Assembly: GCA_018821785.1 (NCBI GenBank)
Contig: JAHJLI010000243.1
Span: 1 to 44,486 of the forward strand
From: Pseudomonadota bacterium
Lineage (GTDB): Bacteria; Desulfobacterota; Desulfobulbia; Desulfobulbales; Desulfocapsaceae
DNA length: 44,486 bases
Direction: 5' to 3'
Shown in pieces: positions 7,025-16,033 of this stretch. The notes beneath the pieces are model-generated. The model saw only the letters and a list, made by a program, of their open reading frames with translations, was not told where the DNA came from and searched no databases. Numbering within the stretch: the first letter of the stretch is position 1; each line of letters starts with the position of its first letter. A program made the translations under genes and the position numbers.

Positions 7025-7817
7025 ATCTTGGTATAAATTTGAAAACAAAAAAGATACTGACGAGGCTATTCTCTTTATTTATGATGAAATAGGCTATTGG
7101 GGTGTCACTGCAAAGGATTTCTGTGCTGATCTTGCAGGAGTTACGGCAAAAAACATCACTTTACACCTAAATAGCCCAGGTGGTGACGTATTTGACGGGT
7201 TTGCTATCTATAACTCGCTAAAAAGCCATAGCGCCACAGTAAATATAAAAGTAGAGGGGTTGGCCGCTTCGATTGCTTCTATCATCCTGATGGCCGGTGA
7301 CGTTCGGGAAATTGCCAAAAACTCTTTTGTAATGGTTCACAACGCCTGGGTTTATAGCGGCGGCAATGCAAAAGAGATGCGGAAAATGGCGGATACCCTG
7401 GAAAAGATTGACGATCAGATAGTAAATACATACATCACCACAACCGGAAAGGGTGAGTCTGAAATAAGATCACTGATGGACAACGAAACATGGCTAAACG
7501 CTGAAGAGGCGCTTTCCAACGGTTTCGCAAGTGCGATATCTGGAGAGTCAGAGGCTAAAAACAAGTTTGACCTATCAAAATATAACAAAGTGCCACAAGC
7601 AGTAATGGCAATGAATATAAAAAATGAGCCACCAACAGAGCGTGAAATTGAGCAAATCCTGCGGGATGCCGGGTTGTCAAGATCAGCAGCAAAGGCGGCG
7701 GTTCATGCAACAAAAGAAGAAACTCAGCGGGATGCTGACTCCGAGGCAAAAACAATTACGGCCATGAGAAAAGCGGCCAATGACTACAAACTGATAAAAG
7801 CATTAAGGAGCACATAA
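7014..7817 (+). CDS. ClpP-like head maturation protease
   Basis: A 267-residue S14-type prohead protease. Visible ClpP features: LNSPGGDVFDG (52-62), the nucleophile Ser86 in GLAAS, His109 in MVHNAW, and an Asp in the following helix (KIDDQI near 131-135). It degrades the scaffold and trims the capsid precursor. The last 60 residues are charged and helical, probably a prohead-targeting or scaffold-like tail. ATG 7014 overlaps the portal end, and the stop overlaps the capsid ATG (TAATG). Confidence 0.93.
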   Translation: MANKSWYKFENKKDTDEAILFIYDEIGYWGVTAKDFCADLAGVTAKNITLHLNSPGGDVFDGFAIYNSLKSHSATVNIKVEGLAASIASIILMAGDVREIAKNSFVMVHNAWVYSGGNAKEMRKMADTLEKIDDQIVNTYITTTGKGESEIRSLMDNETWLNAEEALSNGFASAISGESEAKNKFDLSKYNKVPQAVMAMNIKNEPPTEREIEQILRDAGLSRSAAKAAVHATKEETQRDADSEAKTITAMRKAANDYKLIKALRST

Positions 7818-9019
7818 TGGCTGATATTTTAGCAGTATTCGAGGAATTTAAGGCCGCGAATGATGAGCGGTTGGCACAGATTGAGGCGAAAAAGTACGCA
7901 GATCCACTGCTTGAGGCAAAAGTTGACAAAATCAACGACGCCATTACCGATGCCATGGCAGAGCAAAAGAAAGAGGTTGAAGACCTTGAGGCCAGACTAA
8001 ATGCCATCGGTATTAATGGTGGTGGTATGTCTGATGAGCAAAAGAGCGAAATTGAGTACAAAGGTGCATTCAACGACTTTGTACGTAAGGGAAATATTAA
8101 CGACTCCCTGTCTGTTGGTTCCGATCCTGACGGTGGTTATTCTGTTCCCAAGGAAGTTGACCGCAACATTGCCAGCATTGAGCAAGATGCAGTTACTATG
8201 CGTCGGCTGTGCCGTGTTATCTCCCTTGGTACTGAGGATTATACCAAAATCGTCAATGCTCACGGGTCAAGCTCTGGCTGGGTTGGCGAGAAAGAGTCAC
8301 GGGCAGAAACTGACACCCCTGTACTGAAGGCGTTGAAGCCTTACTTCGGTGAGATTTACGCGAATCCTGCCGTTACACAAAAAATGCTTGACGATTCTTC
8401 TTTCAATGTCGAGGCCTGGCTTGCCGAAGAACTGGCGTCAGAGTTTGCCGACGAGGAAAACGGAAAGTTTATCGAAGGTGACGGAATTGGCTGCCCGAAA
8501 GGTATTCTTGCATATTCCACCCTAACCACTGCCGACTCGTCCAGGGCTTTTGGTGTTTTCCAGCATGTTGTTACCGGGTACGCCACCGACTTTATAGCTG
8601 CAACGGCAACAGTTTCCCCGGCTGACGCACTTATTAACGTGCAGCAGGCGCTTAAGCCAGTTTTTCGTGGAAACGCAAAATGGTTGATGAATTCTGCAAC
8701 AGTTGGAAGTGTTAGAAAGTTCAAGGACTACGCTAACGGAGAGTATATCTGGCAGCCAAGCATAATCCCTGGACAGCCTGCAACTCTTCTCGGAAAACCT
8801 GTTGAAGAGGACGAGGGTATGCCTTCTATCGCCGCAAACGCATTTCCTGTTATGTATGGTGATTTCAAAAAGACATATACCATATGTGACCGCATCGGCA
8901 CTCGTGTTTTGCGCGATCCTTACACAAACAAACCCTACGTGCATTTTTACACCACAAAGCGTGTCGGTGGGTTTGCAACCAATTTCCTTTCAATGAAAAT
9001 ATTGAAAATTTCCGCATAA
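7817..9019 (+). CDS. Major capsid protein (HK97 fold)
   Basis: A 400-residue HK97-type capsid protein. Residues 1-70 are a charged coiled-coil delta domain that acts as an internal scaffold and is normally removed by the protease encoded upstream. The mature part probably begins near 95 at the typical transition SVGSDPDGGYSVP. Later family segments include AEELASEFADEENGKFIEGDG near 200 and YGDFKKTYTICDRIGTRVLRDPYT near 350-375. The product forms the icosahedral shell. An AAGGAG-like site precedes the gene and the next gene follows after 11 bases. Confidence 0.95.
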   Translation: MADILAVFEEFKAANDERLAQIEAKKYADPLLEAKVDKINDAITDAMAEQKKEVEDLEARLNAIGINGGGMSDEQKSEIEYKGAFNDFVRKGNINDSLSVGSDPDGGYSVPKEVDRNIASIEQDAVTMRRLCRVISLGTEDYTKIVNAHGSSSGWVGEKESRAETDTPVLKALKPYFGEIYANPAVTQKMLDDSSFNVEAWLAEELASEFADEENGKFIEGDGIGCPKGILAYSTLTTADSSRAFGVFQHVVTGYATDFIAATATVSPADALINVQQALKPVFRGNAKWLMNSATVGSVRKFKDYANGEYIWQPSIIPGQPATLLGKPVEEDEGMPSIAANAFPVMYGDFKKTYTICDRIGTRVLRDPYTNKPYVHFYTTKRVGGFATNFLSMKILKISA

Positions 9020-9030
9020 GGAGGACGATA

Positions 9031-9441
9031 ATGCGAGACTTACATAACAATATTGACGTTCGGGCCGCAATTTCGCCGCAGGACACTACCGACAATACTG
9101 CCCTTGTGTCTGAAATCATCGACTGCGCCGGATATGACGGGATGGAATTTGCCATTTCTGCCGGTACGCTGACAGACGCAAATGCAACTTTCACGGTACT
9201 TGTTCACGAGGACTCTGATTCTGCACTTGCTACCGCTTCGGCTGTAGCAGACGCACAACTCCTCGGTACAGAAGCTCTTGCGTCTTTCACCTTCGCCGGA
9301 GACGATGATGTAACAAAAATCGGATATATCGGCAACGAAAGATATGTCCGGCTGACAGTTACACCAGCCGGCAATAGTGCTTCGGCTCTCATTTCTGCTG
9401 TTGCGATCATGGGATATCCCAAACTTATGCCGGTAACTTAA
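9031..9441 (+). CDS. Probable head decoration or capsid-associated protein
   Basis: A 136-residue beta-rich protein lying directly after the capsid gene, with a GGAGG ribosome site. Composition is Ala/Thr/Asp-rich with alternating hydrophobic strands (FAISAGTL, YVRLTVTPAG). Genes in this slot often encode decoration or head-stabilising proteins, but I see no motif that proves it. Confidence 0.55.
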   Translation: MRDLHNNIDVRAAISPQDTTDNTALVSEIIDCAGYDGMEFAISAGTLTDANATFTVLVHEDSDSALATASAVADAQLLGTEALASFTFAGDDDVTKIGYIGNERYVRLTVTPAGNSASALISAVAIMGYPKLMPVT

Positions 9442-9443
9442 TA

Positions 9444-10016
9444 ATGGCCCTCACCCTTGTAACCGCTGCCGCTGTTCTTCCTGTAACTGTTGCTGAAGTT
9501 GAAGCGCAGGTACGGGAAACGCTCAGCACTGCCGAATCTGCTCTTGTTACCACTTATATAGGGGCAGTTACGGCAAAGGGTGAGGCTATTTTGAAGCGGT
9601 CAATTATAACACAAACGTGGAAAGTTGAGCTTGATGATTTTCCAGATTCAATATCGCTTCCAATGGGTCCGGTGCAGTCTGTTACCAGTGTCACCTACTT
9701 GGACGATGACGGAGACAGACAAACACTTGCAGAAACTGTTTATCAGTTTGTGAACGATCAGGATAGGCCGCGAATTATCCTTGCATACGACCAGGAGTGG
9801 GAGTCGTGCAGGGTTCAGCCTGGTTCGATAGTAGTTACTTATGTCGCAGGGTATGGGCTTGCAGTTTCCGTACCTGCTGCGATTAAGGCATGGATTCTGG
9901 TCAACGTGGCAACTTTATATAATAACCGCGAGTCGATTGTGGTTGGCTCGATGGTAAAAGATATTAGCACTATTGCAGATGGTCTTTTGGATGGCCACAT
10001 GGTTACAACGTTTTGA
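9444..10016 (+). CDS. Head-tail connector (gp6-like adaptor)
   Basis: A 190-residue protein of the HK97 gp6/phage head-tail connector type: an N-terminal helix pair with the usual AEVEAQVRETLSTAESALVTTYIGAVTA pattern split over residues 17-45, the RSIITQTW strand, LPMGPVQSVTSVTYLD (72-87), and an Ala-rich C-terminal helix beginning VPAAIKAWILV. It forms the ring below the portal. Its TGA overlaps the TTG start of the next gene. Confidence 0.85.
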   Translation: MALTLVTAAAVLPVTVAEVEAQVRETLSTAESALVTTYIGAVTAKGEAILKRSIITQTWKVELDDFPDSISLPMGPVQSVTSVTYLDDDGDRQTLAETVYQFVNDQDRPRIILAYDQEWESCRVQPGSIVVTYVAGYGLAVSVPAAIKAWILVNVATLYNNRESIVVGSMVKDISTIADGLLDGHMVTTF

Positions 10017-10345
10017 ATGCCGGAAAGCTTAAATTTAACGTTTCGGTGCAGACCAGATCAACAGGTGTTGATTCGGAATACGGCGGGCAGGTCACAACGT
10101 GGACAACCACAGTTGCAAGTCTTTGGGTAAACATTGAGTTTTTAACTGGTAGTGAATTGTTGGCCGCTCAAGCTGTTAACAACAAGGTTAATGTGAGAAT
10201 AACGGCGAGATACAGAACAGGGATAACCGAAGCGATGCGAATTGTTCACGGCTCTGATATTTACGACATTCACGCTGTTTCTCCTGTACCTGATAAGTTT
10301 TACGGAATGGCTATGTTGTGCACTACAGGAGTAACCACGGGTTAA
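10013..10345 (+). CDS. Head closure protein (SPP1 gp16/HK97 gp7-type)
   Basis: A 110-residue head-closure protein. It starts at TTG 10013, overlapping the previous stop; the resulting MNAGKL start and the FNVSVQT strand are typical of this family (usually M.AGKLRHRVTIQ), which supports the unusual start. Then come W.TTVASLWVNIEFLTGSELLAAQAV and the VRITARYRTGIT strand. It seals the connector after packaging and joins head to tail. Confidence 0.85.
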   Translation: MNAGKLKFNVSVQTRSTGVDSEYGGQVTTWTTTVASLWVNIEFLTGSELLAAQAVNNKVNVRITARYRTGITEAMRIVHGSDIYDIHAVSPVPDKFYGMAMLCTTGVTTG

Positions 10346-10346
10346 T

Positions 10347-10688
10347 ATGGCAATCGAGGGAGATGTTAAAGACGTTCTGGATTCGCTTGTGTCAAACAGG
10401 TGCTATCCGGTTGTCGCTCCAGATAATCCAACAAGGCCATATATTATTTACCAAGTGATAACGAATGTCCCCAATGTCCTCCTTGATGGCCCTGGAGGAC
10501 TTGAAAGGCGAAGGATGCAAATAGACATATGGGCCGAGACATACGCATCTCAGAAGTCACTTGAAGCACAAGTTTTTTCGGCCATGGCAGCGGCAACGTT
10601 TTCAAACATTCCGCTAATGGCTCAAGATTCATACGAACCAGAAACAAAATTATTCCGCTCTATTATGGAGTTTTCCATTTGGAGCTAA
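10347..10688 (+). CDS. Tail terminator / tail completion protein (DUF3168-like)
   Basis: A 113-residue protein fitting the gpU/DUF3168 tail-completion family: an N-terminal helix, the RCYPVVAPDNPTRPYIIYQVIT segment (18-39), LERRRMQIDIWAETYASQ near 52-69, and a C-terminal strand. It caps the tail tube and meets the head-closure ring. Position between head closure and tail tube supports this. Confidence 0.8.
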   Translation: MAIEGDVKDVLDSLVSNRCYPVVAPDNPTRPYIIYQVITNVPNVLLDGPGGLERRRMQIDIWAETYASQKSLEAQVFSAMAAATFSNIPLMAQDSYEPETKLFRSIMEFSIWS

Positions 10689-10704
10689 AACAAGGAGTTA
10701 GAAA

Positions 10705-11358
10705 ATGTCCACTAGCGCACAGTTAGCACAGGGAACTAAACTTTACATTGCCGGGTCGTCTGGTTCAGCGGAAACTATTAGTGCTGCCGCTGCTGGATAT
10801 CCTACTATTTTAACCGCCACCGCTCACGGCCTTGCAAATGGTGATATTGCCGCAATTGCCGGTGTGGTTGGCACAATGGGAACAGATTCAGCCAACGGCC
10901 TGAATGGAAATTCATACACAGTCAAGAATATCACCACCAATACTTTTTGTATTGAGGCTAACACTACTGGTCTTACATACACCTCAGACGGAACCGCGAC
11001 CCCATCAGCATGGATACAGATTAAAGAACTGAAGTCAATCAAACCAGCCGGTGCCGCCGCTTCGTCTATTGACGTTACAGACCTTGACTCAACTGCAAAG
11101 GAATACCGTACCGGCCTTATGGACAACGGTTCTTTTTCTTGTGATATCCAGATTCTTGAGTCTGACCCAGGCCAGGCCGCTGCACTAGCAGCCTTCGCCG
11201 CCTCTTCAATCCTTAATTACAAGGTTGAGACAACGGCAAAGACCAGAACTTTTGAGGCAACTTGTCTCAAGTTCCCGACTATTCCGGACTCGTCTGTTGA
11301 TGGCGTGCAGACCGGCACAGCGGAATGGCAGATCAGCGGCGATATTACCGTAGCATAA
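10705..11358 (+). CDS. Major tail tube protein with an inserted FCCH-like domain
   Basis: A 217-residue tail tube protein. The flanks (SAQLAQGTKLYIAG at the start; IDVTDLDSTAKEYRTGLMDNGSFSC and GTAEWQISGDITVA later, each split here by function) match lambda gpV-like tube subunits. Residues about 22-90 are an inserted beta domain of the type that resembles the E1 FCCH domain (ATAHGLANGDIAAIAGV, then LNGNSYTV and TTNTFCIEANTTG), which would decorate the tube outside. AGGAG precedes ATG 10705. Confidence 0.85.
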   Translation: MSTSAQLAQGTKLYIAGSSGSAETISAAAAGYPTILTATAHGLANGDIAAIAGVVGTMGTDSANGLNGNSYTVKNITTNTFCIEANTTGLTYTSDGTATPSAWIQIKELKSIKPAGAAASSIDVTDLDSTAKEYRTGLMDNGSFSCDIQILESDPGQAAALAAFAASSILNYKVETTAKTRTFEATCLKFPTIPDSSVDGVQTGTAEWQISGDITVA

Positions 11359-11376
11359 AATTATCAGGGGGAGAGA

Positions 11377-11763
11377 ATGGCATTAAATAAGGATGGCTTT
11401 TTTACAGAAATTCTGCTGAAATCAGAGGAAGTTGATATCGGTGGCGGCAAGACTGCCATTGTTTCAGAGCTTGGCGCTGTTGATTACATGAATATATGGA
11501 CAGACGAAAGTGTAAGGACAGACGGCGTTATTGACATGGAGAAGTTTTCCCCGAAACTGGTGGCGTTTTGCGTTGTCGGTGATGACGGGGAACGACTTTT
11601 TACCAGCGAAGAAGACATAAGGAAAGTCGGGAGGTTTCCCCACAAGGTACTTGACAAACTTGTCCATGCTGCAATGAAACTTAACGGGATAGAGAGTGAA
11701 GAAGTAAAAAACTCCGAGGCGAGCCAGACAGAAGATTCTGTTACCGGCTCGCCCTCCAATTAG
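11377..11763 (+). CDS. Tail assembly chaperone gpG-like
   Basis: A 128-residue chaperone in the slot between tail tube and tape measure. It holds the tape measure during tail assembly and is not in the virion. Near its end the sequence A AAA AAC (11706-11712) lies in the correct phase for -1 slippage, giving the longer gpGT product. The unshifted product ends at TAG 11761-11763 after a Ser/Glu-rich tail. Ribosome site GGGGGAGAG precedes ATG 11377. Confidence 0.85.
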   Translation: MALNKDGFFTEILLKSEEVDIGGGKTAIVSELGAVDYMNIWTDESVRTDGVIDMEKFSPKLVAFCVVGDDGERLFTSEEDIRKVGRFPHKVLDKLVHAAMKLNGIESEEVKNSEASQTEDSVTGSPSN

Positions 11764-12035
11764 GATACCCACACCCTGACCACCTACTCGAACAGCTTAC
11801 CGCAAGTCAACTTCGTGGGTGGATGGACTACAACGAAGTCGAGCCATTTGGGGAGCAGAGGGCAGAATTGAGAAACGGTGTTCTTTGCTCATTTATCGGA
11901 CTTGCAAACGATTGTAAGAAAGAAGGAGGAGAGAGGTTCCAGGCCGCAGACTTCATGAGTTACACCGAAACGCCAAAAGAAAAACAGCTCACCGAAGAAG
12001 AGAAAGAAGCAGAGCTAGACAAAATATTCAGGTGA
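11377..12035 (+). CDS. gpGT-like tail assembly chaperone made by -1 frameshift
   Basis: A -1 slip at 11706-11712 joins the first 112 codons of gpG to a downstream frame that stays open to TGA 12033-12035, giving about 219 residues. The T part reads GYPHPDHLLEQLTASQL then WMDYNEVEPFGEQR, a textbook gpT signature (HPD, LTA.QL, EPFG), but it has no start of its own before this conserved stretch; the only ATG (11823) lies inside it. The ratio of gpG to gpGT is essential for tail assembly in lambda, and most siphoviruses keep such a shift. Confidence 0.85.
11706..11712 (+). promoter_or_regulatory. Programmed -1 ribosomal frameshift site
   Basis: The heptamer AAAAAAC fits X XXY YYZ with zero-frame codons GTA AAA AAC of the gpG gene. 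It is among the most efficient slippery sequences known in bacteria. The -1 frame is open from here to the gpT end. Confidence 0.8.
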
Positions 12036-12038
12036 AAA

Positions 12039-12446
12039 ATGCCCCCTAAGATGACTTTTCAGATGGATAAAAAAACTAAGGATATGTTGAAAGATTTCCA
12101 TAGTTTTTTGACCGTCGGAGAGCTTGGATTCTCTGCCGGGATAGCCGCTGATATTTTTGCAGAAGAGGCGCGATCCCGCGTAAAGGTAAAAACAGGAAAA
12201 CTAAAAGGCGCGATAGTCTCCAGAATAAACAAAACGCAAGCGCAGTTTGGCGAGAAAGGATCTGCCTATGTTGGTGTTGATTATAAAAAAGCGCCACACG
12301 GTCATCTGGTAGAATATGGGGCAAGAGGTGGAAAAATGCCAGCGCAGCCATATATTCGGCCTTCCATAGATGTCAAACAGGGAGAAGCAATTGCCGCCGT
12401 CGAAGCAGATATTTCCAGGCGAATACTCAAAAGGTTCGGCGTATAA
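12039..12446 (+). CDS. HK97 gp10-like tail protein
   Basis: A 135-residue protein with the gp10-like pattern: AEEARSRVKVKTGKLKGAI (46-64), a beta segment, then the HLVEYGARGGKMPAQPYIRPSID stretch whose YG and P.RP residues are typical. The family is a minor tail or neck-proximal component. It usually lies before the tail tube gene; here it lies after the chaperones, a less common order. Confidence 0.75.
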   Translation: MPPKMTFQMDKKTKDMLKDFHSFLTVGELGFSAGIAADIFAEEARSRVKVKTGKLKGAIVSRINKTQAQFGEKGSAYVGVDYKKAPHGHLVEYGARGGKMPAQPYIRPSIDVKQGEAIAAVEADISRRILKRFGV

Positions 12447-12448
12447 TA

Positions 12449-14785
12449 ATGCCAAGTTTAAAATTTGATATAATTGTAGACGGGCGCGGCGGCAAAGTCG
12501 CCATGAAGCAATTCGCAGACGAGACAGACGCAGCATTCAAACGCGCTGCGGCTTCAGTGAACCGTGTATCTCTTGCTGCCCTCCCCAAACACGAACAGGC
12601 AGTTGTGAAGGTTCAGCGAAAATACCAGTCGTTAGGGTCACAGATAGACAAGCTCGCAAAGTCTGGACGCATTACAAACCATATGGCCGCGTCATTCCAC
12701 GACGATATCGGTACTCGGATGACTGGCGACCTCAAAGCTCTTGAAAGGGCAGGAAATAAGACTTTTCAAGCATTATCCAAGGCGGCAAAGGTAGCGGCGG
12801 CGGCAATGACATTGGCCTTTGCGGTTGTCTCAAAAAAGACATTTACAGACGCATTTAATGCAGTCGAAGATTACAAAATGCGTGTTGCTTCTCTATCCGC
12901 ATTCATTGCAACATTCTCCCAAAAATCAGCACAAGGCGACCTTGCTGGAGGCTTCAAAGAGGCGAACGAGTACGCCCAAAGGTTAGTTGTTTCTCTGGAA
13001 AAGATTGACGCTAAGACTATTGCTACAGGTAAAGACCTTGGCGTAATGGCCGAGACGATGATCCAGAACGGAGTCCTGCTTGATATCGACAACCAGAGAC
13101 AGGTTCAGGGCTTTAAAAATATAGCAAACGCCTTGAAGCTTGTAACAGCCGGGCAGAATGCAGATATCCAGATGAGGCAGGAAATTAATGCCCTCCTCAT
13201 GGGGCAGGTCAGGGCCACAGATAGACTGCCAAAACTGTTGAGCGCTATCGACCCACAACTTCAAACACACCTGAAGCTCTGGAAGGAGCAGGGAACCACT
13301 ATAGAAAATGTTGGTGAGCTGCTTGCCGGGTTTGGTGAGTCTGCGTCTCTCATTGAGGCGACATGGGCCGCTGTTGGTTCATCTCTTGAGACAGTTAGAG
13401 ATAGGGTTCTTCGTGATGGGTTCAAGCCTATTTATGTTGATATCCTTGCTCTTGCAAATGGAATAAGAAGTTCAATGGTTGCCACGAGTGGCGAACTAAC
13501 GCCACTTGCCAAAAACATTCAGTTATCAATCGGCAACGCCTACAAGTCCTTGAAGCTTGGAGCCATGGAAGTAAAAGCCGAGATACTTAGAATCGGAATG
13601 CTTCTTGATAAGATTGGCGGGACAATGACGCTAATTGCTTCTCTCCCGTCTGCCATTCCTGCGGCTCTTGGTATCGATAGCTCAGAAAAGCGGATGGAAG
13701 GACTTGCCGCGAAAAACCTTGAATACGAAGAAAGATACCTGGAAAAAGACCGTGAACTTTTACTGCTTGCAGAGCAGTACAACGCTGTAAAAGAGAAAAC
13801 AGTAACTCTTCCAGAGGTGAACTTTGCTAAGGCCCCAGAGCTTACCGCTGTAGCTCCGGACACGGCGGAAGCTGAAAAGGCAATTGCAAAGCAGAAACAA
13901 GAAGACGCCAGGGCAATAGCAAGAGCAGTCAAGGAAGAAACGGCGGCAAGAAAAGAACTAAACGAGATGTTAGCAAGGCAGGAGAAACTTACCGACGAAG
14001 TAATAGCAGGGGAAGAAACACTTGCAAAGGCCATGATGAGCGAATCTGAACGGTCGGTTGCAGCTATCCAAGACAAATATTGGGAGTATGACAAGTTAAT
14101 ACAGCAACAAGTAGCAATGGGCAACCAGACCGAGGAATGGGCAAGAATAACCCATGAAGCGCTTGGCGTGAAGATGCAAGAGGATCTGGCAAACCTTCAG
14201 GAGAAAAGCGAGACTGTAGCAGACAAGATGAAAGAGGCTTTCGTTGGATGGGCAAACAACATGTCAAGCAACCTTACCGATGTGGTTTGGGGTGCAGAGT
14301 TGTCTTTCAGTTCTATTCTTGAGATGTTCGGCAAAATGCTCACACAGATGGTCATTCAATACCAGATTGTGCAACCACTCCTTGAGGGGTTGTTCAGTAT
14401 GGGAGGATCAAGTACAGTTGGCAGTACTGGAATGACAGGTGGCGTTGATATAGGAATAGCTCACGCCGCCAGCGGTTATGATATCCCTAGAGGCGTAAAT
14501 CCTCTCGTACAAGCGCACTCTGAAGAAATGATACTACCGGCAAACCTCGCCAACAAGATAAGAAACGGTGTTGGCGGTGGTGGAGCGGTGACAAACGTTG
14601 TCATAAACAACAACTCCAGCAAAACCACAGCGACAGCGACAGAGGTTAAAAACGCTTCAGGCGGGAAGGATATCATGGTAATGATAGACGAAATAGTAGG
14701 GAAAGCTATTATGTCTGGTCGTGGTCAAACAGCAAAAGCCATGAGTTCAGTCTATGGCGCATCCAGAACAGTGGTAGGTAGATAA
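12449..14785 (+). CDS. Tail tape measure protein
   Basis: A 778-residue tape measure. It has an N-terminal tail-associated segment, a hydrophobic Ala-rich helix near 112-135, long coiled-coil regions (about 450-570, Glu/Ala/Lys-rich) and a lambda-type C-terminal section (WANNMSSNLTDVV, ILEMFGKMLTQMVIQYQIVQ near 620-648) followed by a Gly-rich tail. It sets tail length and helps DNA entry. By the usual 0.15 nm per residue the tail would be roughly 115-120 nm. It is the longest gene but one and lies just after the tail chaperones, as expected. Confidence 0.93.
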   Translation: MPSLKFDIIVDGRGGKVAMKQFADETDAAFKRAAASVNRVSLAALPKHEQAVVKVQRKYQSLGSQIDKLAKSGRITNHMAASFHDDIGTRMTGDLKALERAGNKTFQALSKAAKVAAAAMTLAFAVVSKKTFTDAFNAVEDYKMRVASLSAFIATFSQKSAQGDLAGGFKEANEYAQRLVVSLEKIDAKTIATGKDLGVMAETMIQNGVLLDIDNQRQVQGFKNIANALKLVTAGQNADIQMRQEINALLMGQVRATDRLPKLLSAIDPQLQTHLKLWKEQGTTIENVGELLAGFGESASLIEATWAAVGSSLETVRDRVLRDGFKPIYVDILALANGIRSSMVATSGELTPLAKNIQLSIGNAYKSLKLGAMEVKAEILRIGMLLDKIGGTMTLIASLPSAIPAALGIDSSEKRMEGLAAKNLEYEERYLEKDRELLLLAEQYNAVKEKTVTLPEVNFAKAPELTAVAPDTAEAEKAIAKQKQEDARAIARAVKEETAARKELNEMLARQEKLTDEVIAGEETLAKAMMSESERSVAAIQDKYWEYDKLIQQQVAMGNQTEEWARITHEALGVKMQEDLANLQEKSETVADKMKEAFVGWANNMSSNLTDVVWGAELSFSSILEMFGKMLTQMVIQYQIVQPLLEGLFSMGGSSTVGSTGMTGGVDIGIAHAASGYDIPRGVNPLVQAHSEEMILPANLANKIRNGVGGGGAVTNVVINNNSSKTTATATEVKNASGGKDIMVMIDEIVGKAIMSGRGQTAKAMSSVYGASRTVVGR

Positions 14786-15135
14786 TGGCAACGTGGCCAG
14801 CAACACTTCCACAGGTTCCCCTGGTGAATGGGTACAGCGAAAAACCAGCGAACAATTCTATTCGCTCAAAGATGGACGTTGGCCCGGCAAAGTCACGTCG
14901 CAGGATATCGGCTGGAGTTCGTGAGCACAAGGCAAGCTATTTGCTGACATCAGCTCAGCTGACTACTTTTGAGACATTTTACGAAACAACTTTACTTTCT
15001 GGTAGCGAGAAATTCACCTGGATTCATCCGCGCACAAAGGTTTCCGGCGAGTGGAGGATAAAGGCATTGCCTGAATGGTCGCCGCTTGGTAATGGGTGGT
15101 ATGGTTTAACTCTGGAGCTGGAGCTATTGCCATGA
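14785..15135 (+). CDS. Minor tail protein (tail-tip module)
   Basis: A 116-residue protein starting MATWPATLPQVPLVNGY, a start shared by a family of siphovirus tail-tip proteins in the lambda gpM position. The remainder is beta-rich with FETFYETTLLSG. It is coupled to the tape measure gene (TAATG) and to the next gene (ATGA), in the order expected for tail-tip assembly genes. Confidence 0.7.
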   Translation: MATWPATLPQVPLVNGYSEKPANNSIRSKMDVGPAKSRRRISAGVREHKASYLLTSAQLTTFETFYETTLLSGSEKFTWIHPRTKVSGEWRIKALPEWSPLGNGWYGLTLELELLP

Positions 15136-15638
15136 GTAGAACAACGTCAACAACATTCAGAGAGGCAATTTACAAGCCTGAAACTGGAGAGGTGTTCGTC
15201 CTTCTCCTCACTATCACTCACGCTGACTTGGCAGATCCTATAAGACTGTCAACAGACAACGCCGACGAGTTCACAATTGACAGCGTTGACTTAAGAGGGA
15301 CGGAAAGCCAGGGGTATCAATTCCTTTACCTCCCTATGGAGATTGTTCTTCCTGACGACTCGGATGAAACAATATCTTCTGCTAGAATTTCAATAGATAA
15401 CGTTGAACGCAGTATTTTATCAGCGATAAGAGCGCTTGACTCTGCTCCTTCAATAACCATGCAAGTCGTTCTTGCTTCAGATCCAGACACCATTGAGGCG
15501 CAATTTAATAATTTTGAACTGAAAGATGTGACAGCGGATGCACTTGTGATTAGCGGTACTTTGTCGCTTGGTAACTTTCTGTCAGAACCATTTCCTGGCG
15601 GGTCAATGCTCCCCTCAACGTTTCCAGGATTGTTCTAA
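15132..15638 (+). CDS. Tail-tip protein, DUF1833-like
   Basis: A 168-residue protein fitting DUF1833, a lambda gpL-like tail-tip protein: FREAIYKPETGEVFVLLLTITH at the start, then FLYLPMEIVLPDDSDE and ISIDNVERSI in the middle. ATG 15132 overlaps the previous stop (ATGA). It precedes the NlpC/P60 gene in the same order as lambda L and K. Confidence 0.75.
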   Translation: MSRTTSTTFREAIYKPETGEVFVLLLTITHADLADPIRLSTDNADEFTIDSVDLRGTESQGYQFLYLPMEIVLPDDSDETISSARISIDNVERSILSAIRALDSAPSITMQVVLASDPDTIEAQFNNFELKDVTADALVISGTLSLGNFLSEPFPGGSMLPSTFPGLF

Positions 15639-16033
15639 TGGAATTATCAGTAAGCAATTACGCCACAATACCTTTTGTCGAGAAAGGAAGATCAGAGCAA
15701 GGTTGCGACTGTTGGGGGTTGATTTATCTCATTTACAGAGACTTGCTTGATATTGAATTGCCACTTTATGTCGAAGAATATCAAAACACCACAGACGAAA
15801 AAGTACTCAGTGCGGCGATAGCGGCAAGGCCTGTAAACTGGAAAGAGACAACACGGCCAAGGCCAGGTGACGCTATCTTGATGCGACTCAAGGGCCAGCC
15901 TATGCACGTAGGCGTTTATATTGGTAATGGGCGATTCATTCACTGCCTACACGGTTCCGGCACGGTAATCGAAAAGATTAAATCTATCACATGGAGGAAT
16001 CGCATTGTCGGATATTACCGCTACGAAAAATGA
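15638..16033 (+). CDS. NlpC/P60 tail-tip peptidase (gpK-like)
   Basis: A 131-residue cysteine peptidase of the NlpC/P60 family. Catalytic Cys25 sits in CDCWGL and His90 in MHVGVYIG, with a third polar residue at or near His102 (FIHCLHG). It probably cuts cell-wall peptide links at the tail tip during entry, or trims tail proteins. The stop of the previous gene overlaps its ATG. The lambda gpK JAB domain is absent, as in many phages with only the NlpC half. Confidence 0.9.
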   Translation: MELSVSNYATIPFVEKGRSEQGCDCWGLIYLIYRDLLDIELPLYVEEYQNTTDEKVLSAAIAARPVNWKETTRPRPGDAILMRLKGQPMHVGVYIGNGRFIHCLHGSGTVIEKIKSITWRNRIVGYYRYEK

